A DNA stretch of 64,000 nt from Candidatus Competibacteraceae bacterium (GCA_003989085.1 RXIV01000001.1:496001-560000), one strand, 5' to 3'; shown: positions 49,835-58,888, counted from the first letter of the stretch. Notes: generated by a model not told the origin, from the sequence alone. Made by a program: numbers and translations.

Positions 49835-50574
49835 ATCCGCCGGCCTGTGTTCTGTTTGATCTGGATGGCACCCTGCTGGATACCGCACCCGATCTGGCGG
49901 CGGCGCTGAACCGGTTGCGCCGCGAACGGGGTGAAACCGCATGGCCTTTCGCGTTAATCCGACCGACGGTCTCGCACGGTTCGCCGGGGATGCTCAAGGC
50001 CAGCTTCGGGGTTGGAGCCGATCATCCGCTTTACGCCGAACTCAACCAGCGATTTCTGGCACTGTACCAAGAGTTTATCGCTGTTGAGACAGCGCTGTTT
50101 CCCGGTATGGCCGAGGTGCTGGCCCATCTGGAAACGAATGCGATTCCGTGGGGTGTGGTCACCAACAAGCCGGGGTTTCTGACTGAACCGCTGCTCAAGG
50201 CTTTGGGATTATGGACGCGAGCGGCTTGTGTGGTCAGCGGCGATACTTTGGCAAAATGCAAACCCGATCCGGAACCGTTGTGGTACGCCTGCAAACAGGC
50301 CGGGGTCGATCCGAGCCGCTCGTTGTATGTGGGCGATGCCGAGCGCGATGTGCAAGCCGGCAATCGGGCCGGAATGATTGCGCTGGCTGCCGGGTTTGGT
50401 TACCTCGACGCGGAAGACCGCCCGCAGGAATGGGGTGCTGCCGGGGTTCTCAGCCAGCCGGTTGATCTGTTCCACTGGCTGGGCGTGACGGTGCAGAACC
50501 CTGCCACCAGCGCCCCAGCCGCCGCCACCACGGCGCAAAGCGGAACGCCGCCGACTGCGCCCATAATACAGTGA
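49831..50574 (+). CDS. HAD phosphatase (MupP / phosphoglycolate phosphatase-like)
   Basis: 247 residues from GTG 49831 (GTGA overlap with ubiG). HAD motifs: [13 protein letters not shown] (I), VVTNKP (II), [13 protein letters not shown] (III) and [12 protein letters not shown] (IV). The position after ubiG matches Pseudomonas MupP, a MurNAc-6-phosphate phosphatase of cell-wall recycling, but phosphoglycolate phosphatase (Gph) is equally compatible. The last ~25 residues are a low-complexity Ala/Pro/Thr tail. The final 125 bases overlap the convergent PP2C gene. Confidence 0.88.
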   Translation: MNPPACVLFDLDGTLLDTAPDLAAALNRLRRERGETAWPFALIRPTVSHGSPGMLKASFGVGADHPLYAELNQRFLALYQEFIAVETALFPGMAEVLAHLETNAIPWGVVTNKPGFLTEPLLKALGLWTRAACVVSGDTLAKCKPDPEPLWYACKQAGVDPSRSLYVGDAERDVQAGNRAGMIALAAGFGYLDAEDRPQEWGAAGVLSQPVDLFHWLGVTVQNPATSAPAAATTAQSGTPPTAPIIQ

Positions 50575-51304
50575 TGTTGTCCTGATGCGGGCGTTGGCGA
50601 CCAGCGATCTCTGTTAGCAATCGCTGACAGGGCGACTCCCCACGCCGAACGCTGCTCAGCACCCCGCTGATTTCGGCTTCATTCAGCGTCAACATCCCAT
50701 CGCTGGCCAGCAGAATCTGGTCATCGCGTTCCAGCGCGTGGGCTTGATGCGGCAGATCCACCAGTTCCATCTCATGACCGGTGACGGCGCTGATCAGGGC
50801 ATTGCGGTCGGGATGGTGAGCCGCGTCGTCGGCGCTCATCTCGCCCTCATGAACCCGCTGCGCCAGAATGCTGCGGTAGGCATGATCCTGATTCAGCCGG
50901 TATAACCGCCCTGCTCGCCATAACCACAGCGGCGAGTCGCCGACACTGATCCAATACAACCCCTCCGGGGCCAGCACCACCGCCAGCAAGGTGCAACCCA
51001 TGCCATGCAAGCCGTCCGGATCGGTCGCCGCCTCCCACGCCATCCGTTCATTAACATGCGCCAGGGTCCGCTCCAGTCGTTCGGGGATGGTCGCTCCGGG
51101 CACCATGTCATAAGTCTCTACGAACACCCGGATGGCCAAGGTGCTGGCCCGGGCGCCGCCACGCTCGCCGCCCATGCCATCGGCCAGCACCAGCAGCAGA
51201 TCGCCGGCTTCCAGCTCCGGTGGCAACTCAAACACGCCATAATCGTCTTCCTGCCGGGGCCGGCTACCCTGCGCCATGCCCTCATCGTGAACCCAGGCCG
51301 CCAT
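50450..51304 (-). CDS. PP2C-family Ser/Thr protein phosphatase
   Basis: Metal-dependent phosphatase expected to reverse phosphorylation by the neighbouring kinase. 284 residues. The metal-binding acids are in RPRQEDDYGVF, LADGMGGERGG, SDGM and HQDNITV, all intact. The last ~35 residues are Trp/Arg-rich and Pro-rich and lie opposite the HAD gene's tail. Last gene of the kinase-FHA-FHA-PP2C set; 15 bases after the FHA gene. ATG 51277 is an alternative start. Confidence 0.92.
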   Translation of the reverse strand: MAAWVHDEGMAQGSRPRQEDDYGVFELPPELEAGDLLLVLADGMGGERGGARASTLAIRVFVETYDMVPGATIPERLERTLAHVNERMAWEAATDPDGLHGMGCTLLAVVLAPEGLYWISVGDSPLWLWRAGRLYRLNQDHAYRSILAQRVHEGEMSADDAAHHPDRNALISAVTGHEMELVDLPHQAHALERDDQILLASDGMLTLNEAEISGVLSSVRRGESPCQRLLTEIAGRQRPHQDNITVLWAQSAAFRFAPWWRRLGRWWQGSAPSRPASGTDQPAG

Positions 51305-51319
51305 GTGCTATCCCCGGCG

Positions 51320-51820
51320 TCAGCCGCCGTCGCGCCAGTCGAAATCCGGCCCGCACAAGGGCGCGAACCGGAGTTGGGTTTGTCCAATCTGCAAAATTTC
51401 GCCGCCGGTCAGCTCCGCTGATTTGGGAACGGGCTGACCATTGAGCAAGGTTTCCGCTGCGACTGATTGCAGATAAAAGTGACGAGAACGGGCCGTATAG
51501 ATAATGGCGGCCTGATTTTCGGGCGCGACCGTCGAATCACCAAAATTCAGCCGAACCCGAGCCCCAGCGCTGCGCCCGATATCATTGACCCCGTAACTCA
51601 AGGGCAATACCGTGCCCCGGCCTGGGCCGGCAATGATCGCCAGCCAACCCACCACTGGATTGGTCAGGGCATCTGCGGCGATGACCGGAGTCGCTTCCGC
51701 AGGCGCAGAGGCTGTCGGGGAGCTTGGCCGGTGTTTGCCATCGGGACGAGCGACACGCCGGGTCGGATCGAGCGGCGGTGGGGTGGATGATCCTTTTTTT
51801 ACACCACGATAAAGAGGCAT
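51320..51820 (-). CDS. FHA-domain protein with diverged phosphopeptide pocket
   Basis: 166 residues. A Pro/Ser-rich N-terminal tail (about 1-50) precedes an FHA fold (about 58-160): GVNDIGRSAGARVRLNFGD, then VAPENQAAI where the usual Ser-x-x-His would be, and a late TLLNGQPV loop. The missing Ser and His suggest weak or no phosphothreonine binding. GAGGAG ahead of ATG. Threonines in the tail (STPPPLDPTRR) are possible targets of the neighbouring kinase. Confidence 0.85.
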   Translation of the reverse strand: MPLYRGVKKGSSTPPPLDPTRRVARPDGKHRPSSPTASAPAEATPVIAADALTNPVVGWLAIIAGPGRGTVLPLSYGVNDIGRSAGARVRLNFGDSTVAPENQAAIIYTARSRHFYLQSVAAETLLNGQPVPKSAELTGGEILQIGQTQLRFAPLCGPDFDWRDGG

Positions 51821-51845
51821 ATTGCTTTCTCCTCAGCGACTCTGC

Positions 51846-52202
51846 TTAGGCATCGCCGATTCGGAAATGCAGGCGCACCTCGCCCAGCTCCACGACATCG
51901 CCATTGCTAAGTATCTGAATCTTAATTCGTTTACCGTTGACCCAGGTACCATTGGTCGAGTTTAGATCGCAGATCTGGAATGCGCCGTCGGGCAGATGGT
52001 AGACCTCAGCATGACAGCCTGAAACAGAATCATTATCCAGGCTGATGTCGTTGTCCGGCGCCCGGCCCAACCGGCACAGCGGCGAGCGCAACCGCAGATC
52101 ACCCTTGCCCAGCGCGTCAGTACGGATAAACCGTGCTCGCACCAGCACTGTTTCCGGCTGGCTGCGTCGCCGGCGTGAAAAAGGCCAGAAGCTCAAGCTC
52201 AT
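51846..52202 (-). CDS. FHA-domain protein
   Basis: 118 residues, essentially one FHA domain after a basic start (FWPFSRRRRSQ). Gly-Arg of the pocket is in CRLGRAPDNDISLDNDSV; the contact strand is SGCHAEV, keeping Ser and His but not the usual Arg; DLNSTNGTWVNGKRI is the second contact loop. Likely binds phosphothreonine. Overlaps the kinase stop by four bases, so the two are coupled. Confidence 0.9.
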   Translation of the reverse strand: MSLSFWPFSRRRRSQPETVLVRARFIRTDALGKGDLRLRSPLCRLGRAPDNDISLDNDSVSGCHAEVYHLPDGAFQICDLNSTNGTWVNGKRIKIQILSNGDVVELGEVRLHFRIGDA

Positions 52203-54097
52203 TTGCTGTTGAATCCGCTATCGGTGGGCTGATCCCAGTAACTGGGCCGTTTGGGTGACACGGGCGCTGGTTGCGCCCGATGAACTGGCGTCGCGGACGT
52301 CTCGGTCATTGACCGAGTCCGGCGTTTCCGGTCGGTTCGTGGCCGGACGCTATGCGGCGGTTTTTCCGCCACAGTTTTTCCGGATGGCCTGGTAGTGGGT
52401 TCTGCCTGATGAAGTTTAGGGGCATGACTGGGCATTGCCGGAACGGAAGGGAGACCGGTGTTCTCAACCGCTGCTGGTTTGACCACCGGGGTGGGTTCTG
52501 CTGCTTTGCCTGCGGCGGAGTTCTGAATAGGGGCCGCTGGCGGCAGGATCGCTGTGGCGGCGGGCGGTTCTTGCACAGTTTCCGTGACCGGCGGTGATTC
52601 GACGACCGGCGGTGATTCGACGATCGGCGGTGATTCGACGATCGGTGGTGATTCGACCACCGGTGGTGATTCGACGACCGGTGGTGATTCGACGACCGGT
52701 GGTGATTCGACGATCGGCGGTGATTCGACGACCGGCGGTGGCTTGGCGACCGGTGGCATGTGCGCAGCGGTTGGGTCAGCTGATGGTGTATGCGCAGCGG
52801 TTGGGCCAACCGGCGGCAATGGTGATTCTCTGGGAGTAGAGGGCCATAGCCAAAAAGTGGTCGCCATCGTCGCCAGCGCCGCCAGCCCACCGCCGGCGAG
52901 GACGCCCAGCAACCGGCGCCGGGAGGGATTCTTGCTCGGGGACGGTTGCAAGACGCTATGTCGTAGTCTGTCCGCCGGGTGATCGACAGCCGGTAGTTGG
53001 GTCGCCTCCTCCGGCCAGTCGTCAGGATCATGCACCGCTGCCTCCAGTGCGGCGGAATCAGGCAGCCCAGTTGGATGCGGCGGCAGAGAGAGGGGAATGG
53101 CCGCTTTGCTGGAGGTGTGCAGCGGCATCATGATCACTGTCTCGTCGCTGTCTTCATCCGACGAACTGACCAGCGCCGCCTGCATCTCGGTCACGGTGCG
53201 AAATCGGTGTTCCGGTCGTACCGCCAGCGCCCGGTCAATAGTGTGGAGCAGGTTGGTGCTGTAGCGCCCAGCGCCCGCCTTGACTGCTGGTTCCAGCGTA
53301 TCGTCCAGCAGCCGCTCAGCCGCTTCTGCTGGGGTATGACCGGTGATACAGCGGTACAACACGGCGCCCAGAGCGTAAATATCGGTCCAGGTGCCGTAGC
53401 GGTCATTGCGGGTGGTGTACTGCTCAGGTGGCGAATAGCCGGGTGTGACCAGGCTGGTGACGCTCTTGCTATGGCGGCCAATCGCCTCCCGCGCCGCGCC
53501 AAAATCGATCAAGATCACCCGATGGTCGCTGGATCGGACGTACAGGTTAGAGGGCTTGATGTCGCGGTGCAGGAATCCCTGATCATGAACCGCCTGCAAT
53601 GCCGGCAACACGTCCTCCAGCAGACCGCGCACCTCATCCTCGCCGAGAGTCTCACCATCCTGGAGAATCGCGCTCAGTGGTTCGCCTTCCTCATAATCCA
53701 TCACGATGTAGGCAGTGCCGTGGGCGCGGAAATAGCGCTTGATCCGCACGACGAAAGGGTGTTGAACCCGCGCCAGCACCCGCGCCTCATCGAGAAACCG
53801 CTCCAGCCCCCAAACGTAGTCGGAAGCCTGATCATCGGTATTGCTGGCCTGACCCTGGGTGTTGGGGTGAACCGTTACGCCGTTGGTATCACGGAACGAC
53901 CACTCCACCGGAAAGTATTCCTTGATGGCGACCCAGTTTTGCAAATGGGTGTCCAGCGCCTTGTAAGTGACGCCGAAGCCGCCGGCGCCGAGAATGGCGT
54001 CAATCCGGTACTCGTCCAGCGCACAACCGGACGGCAGGGCGTTGGCGCGGCGGGCGCTGCGTTTGACCGGAGTGTTTGGATTCGGGCTAGTGGTCAT
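52199..54097 (-). CDS. membrane Ser/Thr protein kinase with Pro-rich repeat extracytoplasmic part
   Basis: 632 residues. The kinase domain (about 27-300) is complete: Gly-rich loop LGAGGFGVTYKA, Lys in VAIKEYF, HRDIKPSN, DFGAAR and the activation-end TPGYSPPEQY. A linker rich in Pro/Ser/Thr leads to one membrane helix (about 397-417, LLGVLAGGGLAALATMATTF). The periplasmic part contains eight tandem ESPPVV-like units (about 452-503) and a Pro/Lys-rich tail without a PASTA or other sensor domain. It is followed by two FHA proteins and a PP2C: kinase, readers and eraser in one unit. Signal sensed is unknown. Confidence 0.93.
   Translation of the reverse strand: MTTSPNPNTPVKRSARRANALPSGCALDEYRIDAILGAGGFGVTYKALDTHLQNWVAIKEYFPVEWSFRDTNGVTVHPNTQGQASNTDDQASDYVWGLERFLDEARVLARVQHPFVVRIKRYFRAHGTAYIVMDYEEGEPLSAILQDGETLGEDEVRGLLEDVLPALQAVHDQGFLHRDIKPSNLYVRSSDHRVILIDFGAAREAIGRHSKSVTSLVTPGYSPPEQYTTRNDRYGTWTDIYALGAVLYRCITGHTPAEAAERLLDDTLEPAVKAGAGRYSTNLLHTIDRALAVRPEHRFRTVTEMQAALVSSSDEDSDETVIMMPLHTSSKAAIPLSLPPHPTGLPDSAALEAAVHDPDDWPEEATQLPAVDHPADRLRHSVLQPSPSKNPSRRRLLGVLAGGGLAALATMATTFWLWPSTPRESPLPPVGPTAAHTPSADPTAAHMPPVAKPPPVVESPPIVESPPVVESPPVVESPPVVESPPIVESPPIVESPPVVESPPVTETVQEPPAATAILPPAAPIQNSAAGKAAEPTPVVKPAAVENTGLPSVPAMPSHAPKLHQAEPTTRPSGKTVAEKPPHSVRPRTDRKRRTRSMTETSATPVHRAQPAPVSPKRPSYWDQPTDSGFNSK
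52588..52740 (-). repeat. eight 18-bp tandem repeats encoding ESPP(V/I)V
   Basis: The 18-base unit GATTCGAC-x-A-Y-CGG-Y-GGT (plus-strand reading) is repeated about eight times with only synonymous or Val/Ile changes. In-frame unit length means copy-number change would alter length, not frame. Confidence 0.9.
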
Positions 54098-54139
54098 GAC
54101 AGCAAACCGGTGGCAGTGTGGAACTGGCCGCTTGGAAAC

Positions 54140-55540
54140 TCAGAAGTCGGCATTGCGCGGGGTGCGCGGGAAGGGGATCACGTCCCGGACGTTGCTCATA
54201 CCGGTCACATAACTGACCGTGCGCTCAAAGCCTAAGCCAAATCCGGCGTGCGGCACACTGCCGTAACGGCGCAGATCACGATACCAATTATAGGTCATCT
54301 TGTTCATGCCCGACTCTTCCAGCCGCTGATCCAGCACATCCAGCCGTTCCTCGCGTTGACTGCCACCGATGATTTCGCCGATGCCCGGCGCTAGCACGTC
54401 CATCGCCGCCACGGTGCGGTCATCGTCATTCAGACGCATGTAAAAGCTTTTGATTCCTTTCGGATAGTTCATCAATACCAGCGGCCGCCCGACATGCTGC
54501 TCGGTCAGATAACGCTCATGTTCGGATTGGAGATCGACGCCCCAGCGCACCGGAAATTCAAAGGTGTGATCCGCCTGTTCCAGAATCTGGATCGCTTCGC
54601 TGTACTCCATCCGCTCAAAGGGCAGATTGACCACCTGTTCCAGCCGCTGGATGCAGGTTTTGTCAATCCGCTGGGCGAAGAACGCCAGGTCATCGGCCCG
54701 CTCGTCCAGCACCGCCCGGAAAATGAACTTCAGCAGCGCCTCTGCCAGATCGGCGTTGGCGTAGAGATCGGCGAAGGCTGTTTCCGGTTCGACCATCCAG
54801 AATTCGGCCAAGTGGCGACTGGTGTTGGAGTTTTCAGCGCGGAAGGTAGGGCCGAAGGTATAAACCTTGGAGAGCGCCAGGCAGTAGGATTCAACATTGA
54901 GCTGGCCGGAGACGGTGAGGAAGGTTTCACGGCCAAAGAAATCCTGTTCAAAATCAATCCTGCCGGAGGGAGTACGCGGCGGATTGACCAGATCGAGGGT
55001 GCTCACCCGGAACAGCGCGCCGGCCCCTTCACAATCACTGGCGGTGATGATCGGGGTATGAACCCAGAAATAGCCTTGTTCGTGGAAGAAACGCTGAATC
55101 GCTTGAGCCAGGCTGTGCCGTACCCGCGCCACCGCGCCGATGCTGTTGGTGCGTGGGCGAAGGTGAGCCACCGTGCGCAGGTATTCAAAGCTGTGTGGTT
55201 TGGGGGCGATGGGATAGGTTTCCGGGTCGTCCACCCACCCGACCACCTCTAAATGTTCCGCCCGCAATTCCACGGTTTGGCCCTTGCCTTGTGAGGGAAC
55301 CAGTTCGCCGCTGACCCGCACCGCACAGCCAGCGGTCAGATGAATGACCTCGCTGGTGTAATTAGGCAAATCCGCCGGGGCGATCACTTGCAACGGATCG
55401 AAGCAGGAGCCGTCATGGATGGTAATGAATGACAAACCGGCCTTGGAATCGCGGCGGGTGCGCACCCAGCCCTGAACAACAATTCGGCTGCCGGGCGAAA
55501 TCAGGCCATTCAGGACAGCGGCGATAGGGTGAACGGACAT
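54140..55540 (-). CDS. asnS: asparaginyl-tRNA synthetase
   Basis: Class IIb synthetase charging tRNA-Asn. 466 residues. An N-terminal OB anticodon-binding domain (about 15-110, [26 protein letters not shown]) precedes the class II core: motif 2 [21 protein letters not shown] (in two pieces, near 235-255) and motif 3 [16 protein letters not shown] near 440. Its presence means direct Asn-tRNA charging. Between the phasin-like gene and the kinase gene on the same strand. Confidence 0.97.
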   Translation of the reverse strand: MSVHPIAAVLNGLISPGSRIVVQGWVRTRRDSKAGLSFITIHDGSCFDPLQVIAPADLPNYTSEVIHLTAGCAVRVSGELVPSQGKGQTVELRAEHLEVVGWVDDPETYPIAPKPHSFEYLRTVAHLRPRTNSIGAVARVRHSLAQAIQRFFHEQGYFWVHTPIITASDCEGAGALFRVSTLDLVNPPRTPSGRIDFEQDFFGRETFLTVSGQLNVESYCLALSKVYTFGPTFRAENSNTSRHLAEFWMVEPETAFADLYANADLAEALLKFIFRAVLDERADDLAFFAQRIDKTCIQRLEQVVNLPFERMEYSEAIQILEQADHTFEFPVRWGVDLQSEHERYLTEQHVGRPLVLMNYPKGIKSFYMRLNDDDRTVAAMDVLAPGIGEIIGGSQREERLDVLDQRLEESGMNKMTYNWYRDLRRYGSVPHAGFGLGFERTVSYVTGMSNVRDVIPFPRTPRNADF

Positions 55541-55561
55541 GGGAAGGGTCAGGCTCCAAAG

Positions 55562-56551
55562 TTAAAGCTGTTCCTGGTATTTCTGGAAGTGCAGTGTTTT
55601 AGCCTGTCCAATCCAGTCTTCACGGCGAATACGACCAGTAGCCTTAATAGCGGCTTCGATCCGGGTGATGTCCTGGTCGCCCAAGGCGGCCAGCTGCCGG
55701 TAACTGGAGAGACCCTGTTTACGCAGTTTCTTTTCCAGGGCTAGGCCAATCCCCGAGATAAGTTTGAGATCGTCGGGCTGGGTCGGAATGGGTACGCTGA
55801 CCGGCGGCGTTTCTGCTTGAACCACTGATTCCCCGATGGTTTCTACTTCCGGTTCTGCAACTACTTCCGGTTCTGCAACTACTTCCGGTTCCGGTTCTGC
55901 AACTACTTCCGGTTCTGCAACTACTTCCGGTTCCGGTTCTGCAACTACTTCCGGTTCCGGTTCTGCAACTACTTCTGGTTCTGGTTCTGCAACTACTTCC
56001 GGTTCTGCAACCGGTTCCGGTTCTGCAACCGGTTCCGGTTCTGCAACTGCTTCTGGTTCCGGTTCTGCAACTACTTCCGGTTCTGCAACCGGTTCCGGTC
56101 CCGGTTCTGCAACCGGTTCCGGTTCTGCAACTGCGACCGGAGGATCGGTTACAGCGGGCGCAGCGACAATCGGTGGTTTGACGCTGGCTGCTTCACCCGA
56201 GGTCAGTCCACCCCGACGAAGTACAGTGAAGTACTCGTCCCACCACTGGTTCTGGGTCTGAATCCAGCGTTGCAGCACATCCTCCATTTGCAGCACCCAA
56301 GCCCCCATCATTTCCGGCGTACCCTTTTCCTGGGCGATTTGATGCACCCATTGCTTCACCCAGTCTGCTTCCTGAGTCAGGGTCTTCTTGACCGCCATTT
56401 CCCAGGCCGACAGATTCTTGAGGTAGGTCTCGCGCCAGGTTTCTACTCCGGCGGGTGGATGGAACGGCACCGCCGCGCACAAGCTCTCCCACAGGCGTTT
56501 CTGGGCGTCAGTCCAGGTTTTGAAGATGTCTTCGTTGATCCACGGCTTCAC
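55562..56551 (-). CDS. phasin/PhaE-like helical protein with acidic repeat linker and C-terminal HhH domain
   Basis: 329 residues from GTG 56551, chosen because GGAGG lies eight bases upstream; TTG 56566 would add five residues. About 1-115 is an all-helical Trp-rich segment ([20 protein letters not shown], then [11 protein letters not shown]) resembling phasins and the PhaE subunit of PHA synthase. About 130-235 is an acidic Pro-rich linker of [10 protein letters not shown] repeats. About 255-325 is a helix-hairpin-helix domain ([20 protein letters not shown], then [14 protein letters not shown]), the type also fused to NuoE and L21. No membrane segment. I infer a PHA-granule or nucleoid-linked role; this is not established. 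Confidence 0.75.
   Translation of the reverse strand: MKPWINEDIFKTWTDAQKRLWESLCAAVPFHPPAGVETWRETYLKNLSAWEMAVKKTLTQEADWVKQWVHQIAQEKGTPEMMGAWVLQMEDVLQRWIQTQNQWWDEYFTVLRRGGLTSGEAASVKPPIVAAPAVTDPPVAVAEPEPVAEPGPEPVAEPEVVAEPEPEAVAEPEPVAEPEPVAEPEVVAEPEPEVVAEPEPEVVAEPEPEVVAEPEVVAEPEPEVVAEPEVVAEPEVETIGESVVQAETPPVSVPIPTQPDDLKLISGIGLALEKKLRKQGLSSYRQLAALGDQDITRIEAAIKATGRIRREDWIGQAKTLHFQKYQEQL
55845..56145 (-). repeat. tandem codon-simple repeats encoding EPEVVA / EPEPEVVA
   Basis: Mixed units of 12, 18 and 24 bases built from GGTTCTGCAACTACTTCC and GGTTCC (plus-strand reading), about 300 bases long. Units differ in length, suggesting repeated slippage or unequal exchange. All lengths are multiples of three. 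Confidence 0.9.
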
Positions 56552-56614
56552 TTCACTACCCTCCAAAAAAGTGTCTTGTCTAAGTTTTATTGGTGATATT
56601 TCCGGCGGTGAATT

Positions 56615-57208
56615 TCAAAACTCAATCCCCGGTTGCGCCTTGATGCCCTGATCGTGATAGGGATGCTTGATAGCGCGAATATCGCTGACCAGATCAGCCA
56701 GATTCACCAGTTCCGCCGGCGCGTTGCGACCGGTGACCACGATGTGTAAGTCCGCCCGGCGTTGGCTCAGGGTTTCCAGTACCCGCGTCCCGCCGAGATA
56801 ACCGTAGTGCAAAACCGGGTTGAGTTCGTCAAGAATCACTAATTGATAGCACGGATCGTCGATCATCCGCGCCGCTTCGGCCCAAGCCTGCTCCGCTGCG
56901 GCGATGTCGCGCTCTCGATCCTGGGTCAGCCAGGTGAAACCAGCGCCGATGGTGTGAAACTCCACGTTTTCAAAGCGGCTAAATGCGGTGCGCTCAGCGC
57001 TGTCTTGGGTGCTCTTGATGAACTGGACGATGCCTACCTGCATCCCGTGACCAATGGCCCGCAACGCCATGCCGAATGCGGCGGTGGTTTTACCTTTGCC
57101 GGGGCCGGTGTATACGATCAACAAGCCCTTTTCACCGGTAGCGCGGGCCTGTTTGCGTTCATGGCCGGCCTTGCGGCGGGCGGTTTGGCGGGCGTGGTCG
57201 GCGGACAT
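56615..57208 (-). CDS. cobO: cob(I)yrinic acid a,c-diamide adenosyltransferase
   Basis: ATP:corrinoid adenosyltransferase (CobO/BtuR) that makes adenosylcobalamin or its precursors. 197 residues with P-loop YTGPGKGKTTAAFG (about 33-46), VQFIKS, LVILDELNPVLHYGYL and the C-terminal KAQPGIEF. No other cobalamin genes are in view, so salvage or de novo use cannot be told. Follows pdxT by 29 bases. Confidence 0.93.
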   Translation of the reverse strand: MSADHARQTARRKAGHERKQARATGEKGLLIVYTGPGKGKTTAAFGMALRAIGHGMQVGIVQFIKSTQDSAERTAFSRFENVEFHTIGAGFTWLTQDRERDIAAAEQAWAEAARMIDDPCYQLVILDELNPVLHYGYLGGTRVLETLSQRRADLHIVVTGRNAPAELVNLADLVSDIRAIKHPYHDQGIKAQPGIEF

Positions 57209-57237
57209 GGCAAGAGGAAACGCCGGGATCGCAGTGG

Positions 57238-57897
57238 TTAGATGTGCGGGCTGAACCGGGTCCAGCTCTGGGGTGTCCAGTCTGGATCAAGGCCGGCGTC
57301 ATCGGCCTCGGTTACGTCTAGGCCGCATTTACGGGCAAAGTAGCGATGAAACGCCAGACTGGGCGTAAGTTCGGGATGAAATACCGTTACCAGAATCTGA
57401 TCATCTTCGGCGGCGGCGATGTAATCGTCCAGTTTCAGCAGGGCCTGCACGCCGGCCCCGATCCGGACGATCTTGGGGGCGCGAATAAAGGTGAGCGGAA
57501 TCGGGTTCGGCGCGACCTTGAGCGCCCGAGCCTCGCGGTTGAAGCTGTCCAGCTGGCTGCCAAAGGCGTTGCGGTTGACGGCAATGTCGATCAACCCAAA
57601 ATACGGTGTTTCGCCGATATTCTCCCGCGCCAGCAGAATCGCTCCGGCGCAGGTGCCCCACAGCTTCAAGCCATTACAGTAAGCCTGCTCAATTGCCTCG
57701 CGCAGGCCGAAAATGGTCAGCAGTCGCGACAAACAGGTGCTTTCGCCGCCGGGAATAATCAGACCAGCCAATCCGGCCAGTTCGGCGGCATGTTTGACTG
57801 GTCGGCCCGCGACCCCGATCCGACGGAGATGATCGAGGTGTTCCTGTACCCCACCCTGCAAATCGAGCACACCGATCCCGCCCGCTGCCGCGTTCAT
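57238..57897 (-). CDS. pdxT: pyridoxal 5'-phosphate synthase glutaminase subunit
   Basis: Releases ammonia from glutamine and passes it to PdxS. 219 residues. GVLDLQGGVQEH near the start, PGGESTCLSRLL, the nucleophile Cys in GTCAGAILLA (about 84) and the His-Glu pair in FHPELT (about 174-178) are all present. One base overlap with the pdxS stop (TAATG), so the subunits are coupled. Confidence 0.96.
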   Translation of the reverse strand: MNAAAGGIGVLDLQGGVQEHLDHLRRIGVAGRPVKHAAELAGLAGLIIPGGESTCLSRLLTIFGLREAIEQAYCNGLKLWGTCAGAILLARENIGETPYFGLIDIAVNRNAFGSQLDSFNREARALKVAPNPIPLTFIRAPKIVRIGAGVQALLKLDDYIAAAEDDQILVTVFHPELTPSLAFHRYFARKCGLDVTEADDAGLDPDWTPQSWTRFSPHI

Positions 57898-58790
57898 TAC
57901 CAGCCCCGTCCCGCCAGCCGTTCATGTTCCGGCATGGTCGCCACATCCAGCCCCGGCATGGGTTCGCCCAGATTCATCGATGCTTCCAGCAGTTGCTCCG
58001 GATCATTGAAGTAGGCGGTGGCTTTGACGATAGCGCGGGCGCGGGCCGCCGGATCGCTGGACTTGAAGATACCGGAACCGACAAACACCCCGTCGCAGCC
58101 CAGTTGCATCATCAAAGCAGCGTCAGCGGGCGTCGCAATACCGCCAGCAGCGAAGTTGACCACCGGCAACCGGCCCAGTTTTTTGATCTCCAGCGCCAGC
58201 TCGTAGGGAATGCCGTTATTCTTGGCAAAGCTCATGATTTCTTCTGTCGGCAGGCCAACCAGTTGACGGATTTCGCGGTTCATGGTCCGCATATGCCGCA
58301 CCGCTTCAACGACATTGCCGGTGCCGGCCTCACCCTTGGTGCGGATCATCGCAGCGCCCTCGGATATCCGCCGTGCTGCCTCGCCCAGATTGCGGGCGCC
58401 GCAGACAAAGGGCAGGGCGAAGCGGGTTTTGTCGATGTGGCATTCCTCATCAGCTGGGGTGAGCACTTCGCTCTCGTCGATGTAATCAATTTTCAGGGCT
58501 TGCAGGATTTGCGCTTCGACGAAATGGCCGATGCGGGCTTTGGCCATGACCGGAATAGTCACGGCTTCCTTGATGGCCTTAATCAGACCCGGATCGGACA
58601 TCCGCGCTACGCCGCCCTGCTTACGGATGTCGGCGGGCACTCGCTCCAGGGCCATGACGGCGACCGCGCCTGCTTCCTGAGCGATTTGGGCCTGTTCAAC
58701 CGTGACCACATCCATGATCACACCACCCTTAAGCATCTGCGCCAATTGCGCGTTCAAAAGATAACGATTCTCTGCCATGCTGGTACTCAT
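57897..58790 (-). CDS. pdxS: pyridoxal 5'-phosphate synthase lyase subunit
   Basis: Builds PLP from ribose-5-phosphate, glyceraldehyde-3-phosphate and ammonia. 298 residues from ATG 58790; ATG 58778 is possible and neither has a strong ribosome site. TIM barrel with active-site Lys in [12 protein letters not shown] and [10 protein letters not shown], and [21 protein letters not shown]. PdxS with PdxT is a DXP-independent route, uncommon in gammaproteobacteria, which usually have PdxA/PdxJ. Confidence 0.97.
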   Translation of the reverse strand: MSTSMAENRYLLNAQLAQMLKGGVIMDVVTVEQAQIAQEAGAVAVMALERVPADIRKQGGVARMSDPGLIKAIKEAVTIPVMAKARIGHFVEAQILQALKIDYIDESEVLTPADEECHIDKTRFALPFVCGARNLGEAARRISEGAAMIRTKGEAGTGNVVEAVRHMRTMNREIRQLVGLPTEEIMSFAKNNGIPYELALEIKKLGRLPVVNFAAGGIATPADAALMMQLGCDGVFVGSGIFKSSDPAARARAIVKATAYFNDPEQLLEASMNLGEPMPGLDVATMPEHERLAGRGW

Positions 58791-58814
58791 TGATTTAATT
58801 AAGAAATGGCGACA

Positions 58815-58866
58815 TGACAATCAGTGTCAACCCAACTGATCGATCTAAAAAAGATCGATAAGTATA
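58815..58866 (-). promoter_or_regulatory. pdxS upstream region: -10-like box and inverted repeats
   Basis: On the minus strand a TATACT box (58861-58866) is followed by the exact repeat ATCGATCT-AAAAA-AGATCGAT (58839-58859) and then TGACA/TGTCA arms (58815-58829), the latter part of a TTGACA (58825-58830). The 8-bp repeat is a plausible operator or small hairpin. No regulator gene is adjacent. Confidence 0.4.
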
Positions 58867-58888
58867 CCACTGCCCCGCTGAATCCCGC

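Noticed and set aside
52554..52982. Plus-strand frame of STTGGDSTIGG repeats
   Set aside because: It is the complement of the kinase's repeat tract; the kinase frame has full domain support.
52588..56145. Possible CRISPR array from direct repeats at 52.6 and 55.9 kb
   Set aside because: Repeats are short, contiguous without spacers, and in frame inside genes.
55836..56261. Plus-strand frame of [10 protein letters not shown] repeats
   Set aside because: Complement of the EPEVVA repeat; no start context, and the opposite frame has non-repeat conserved ends.
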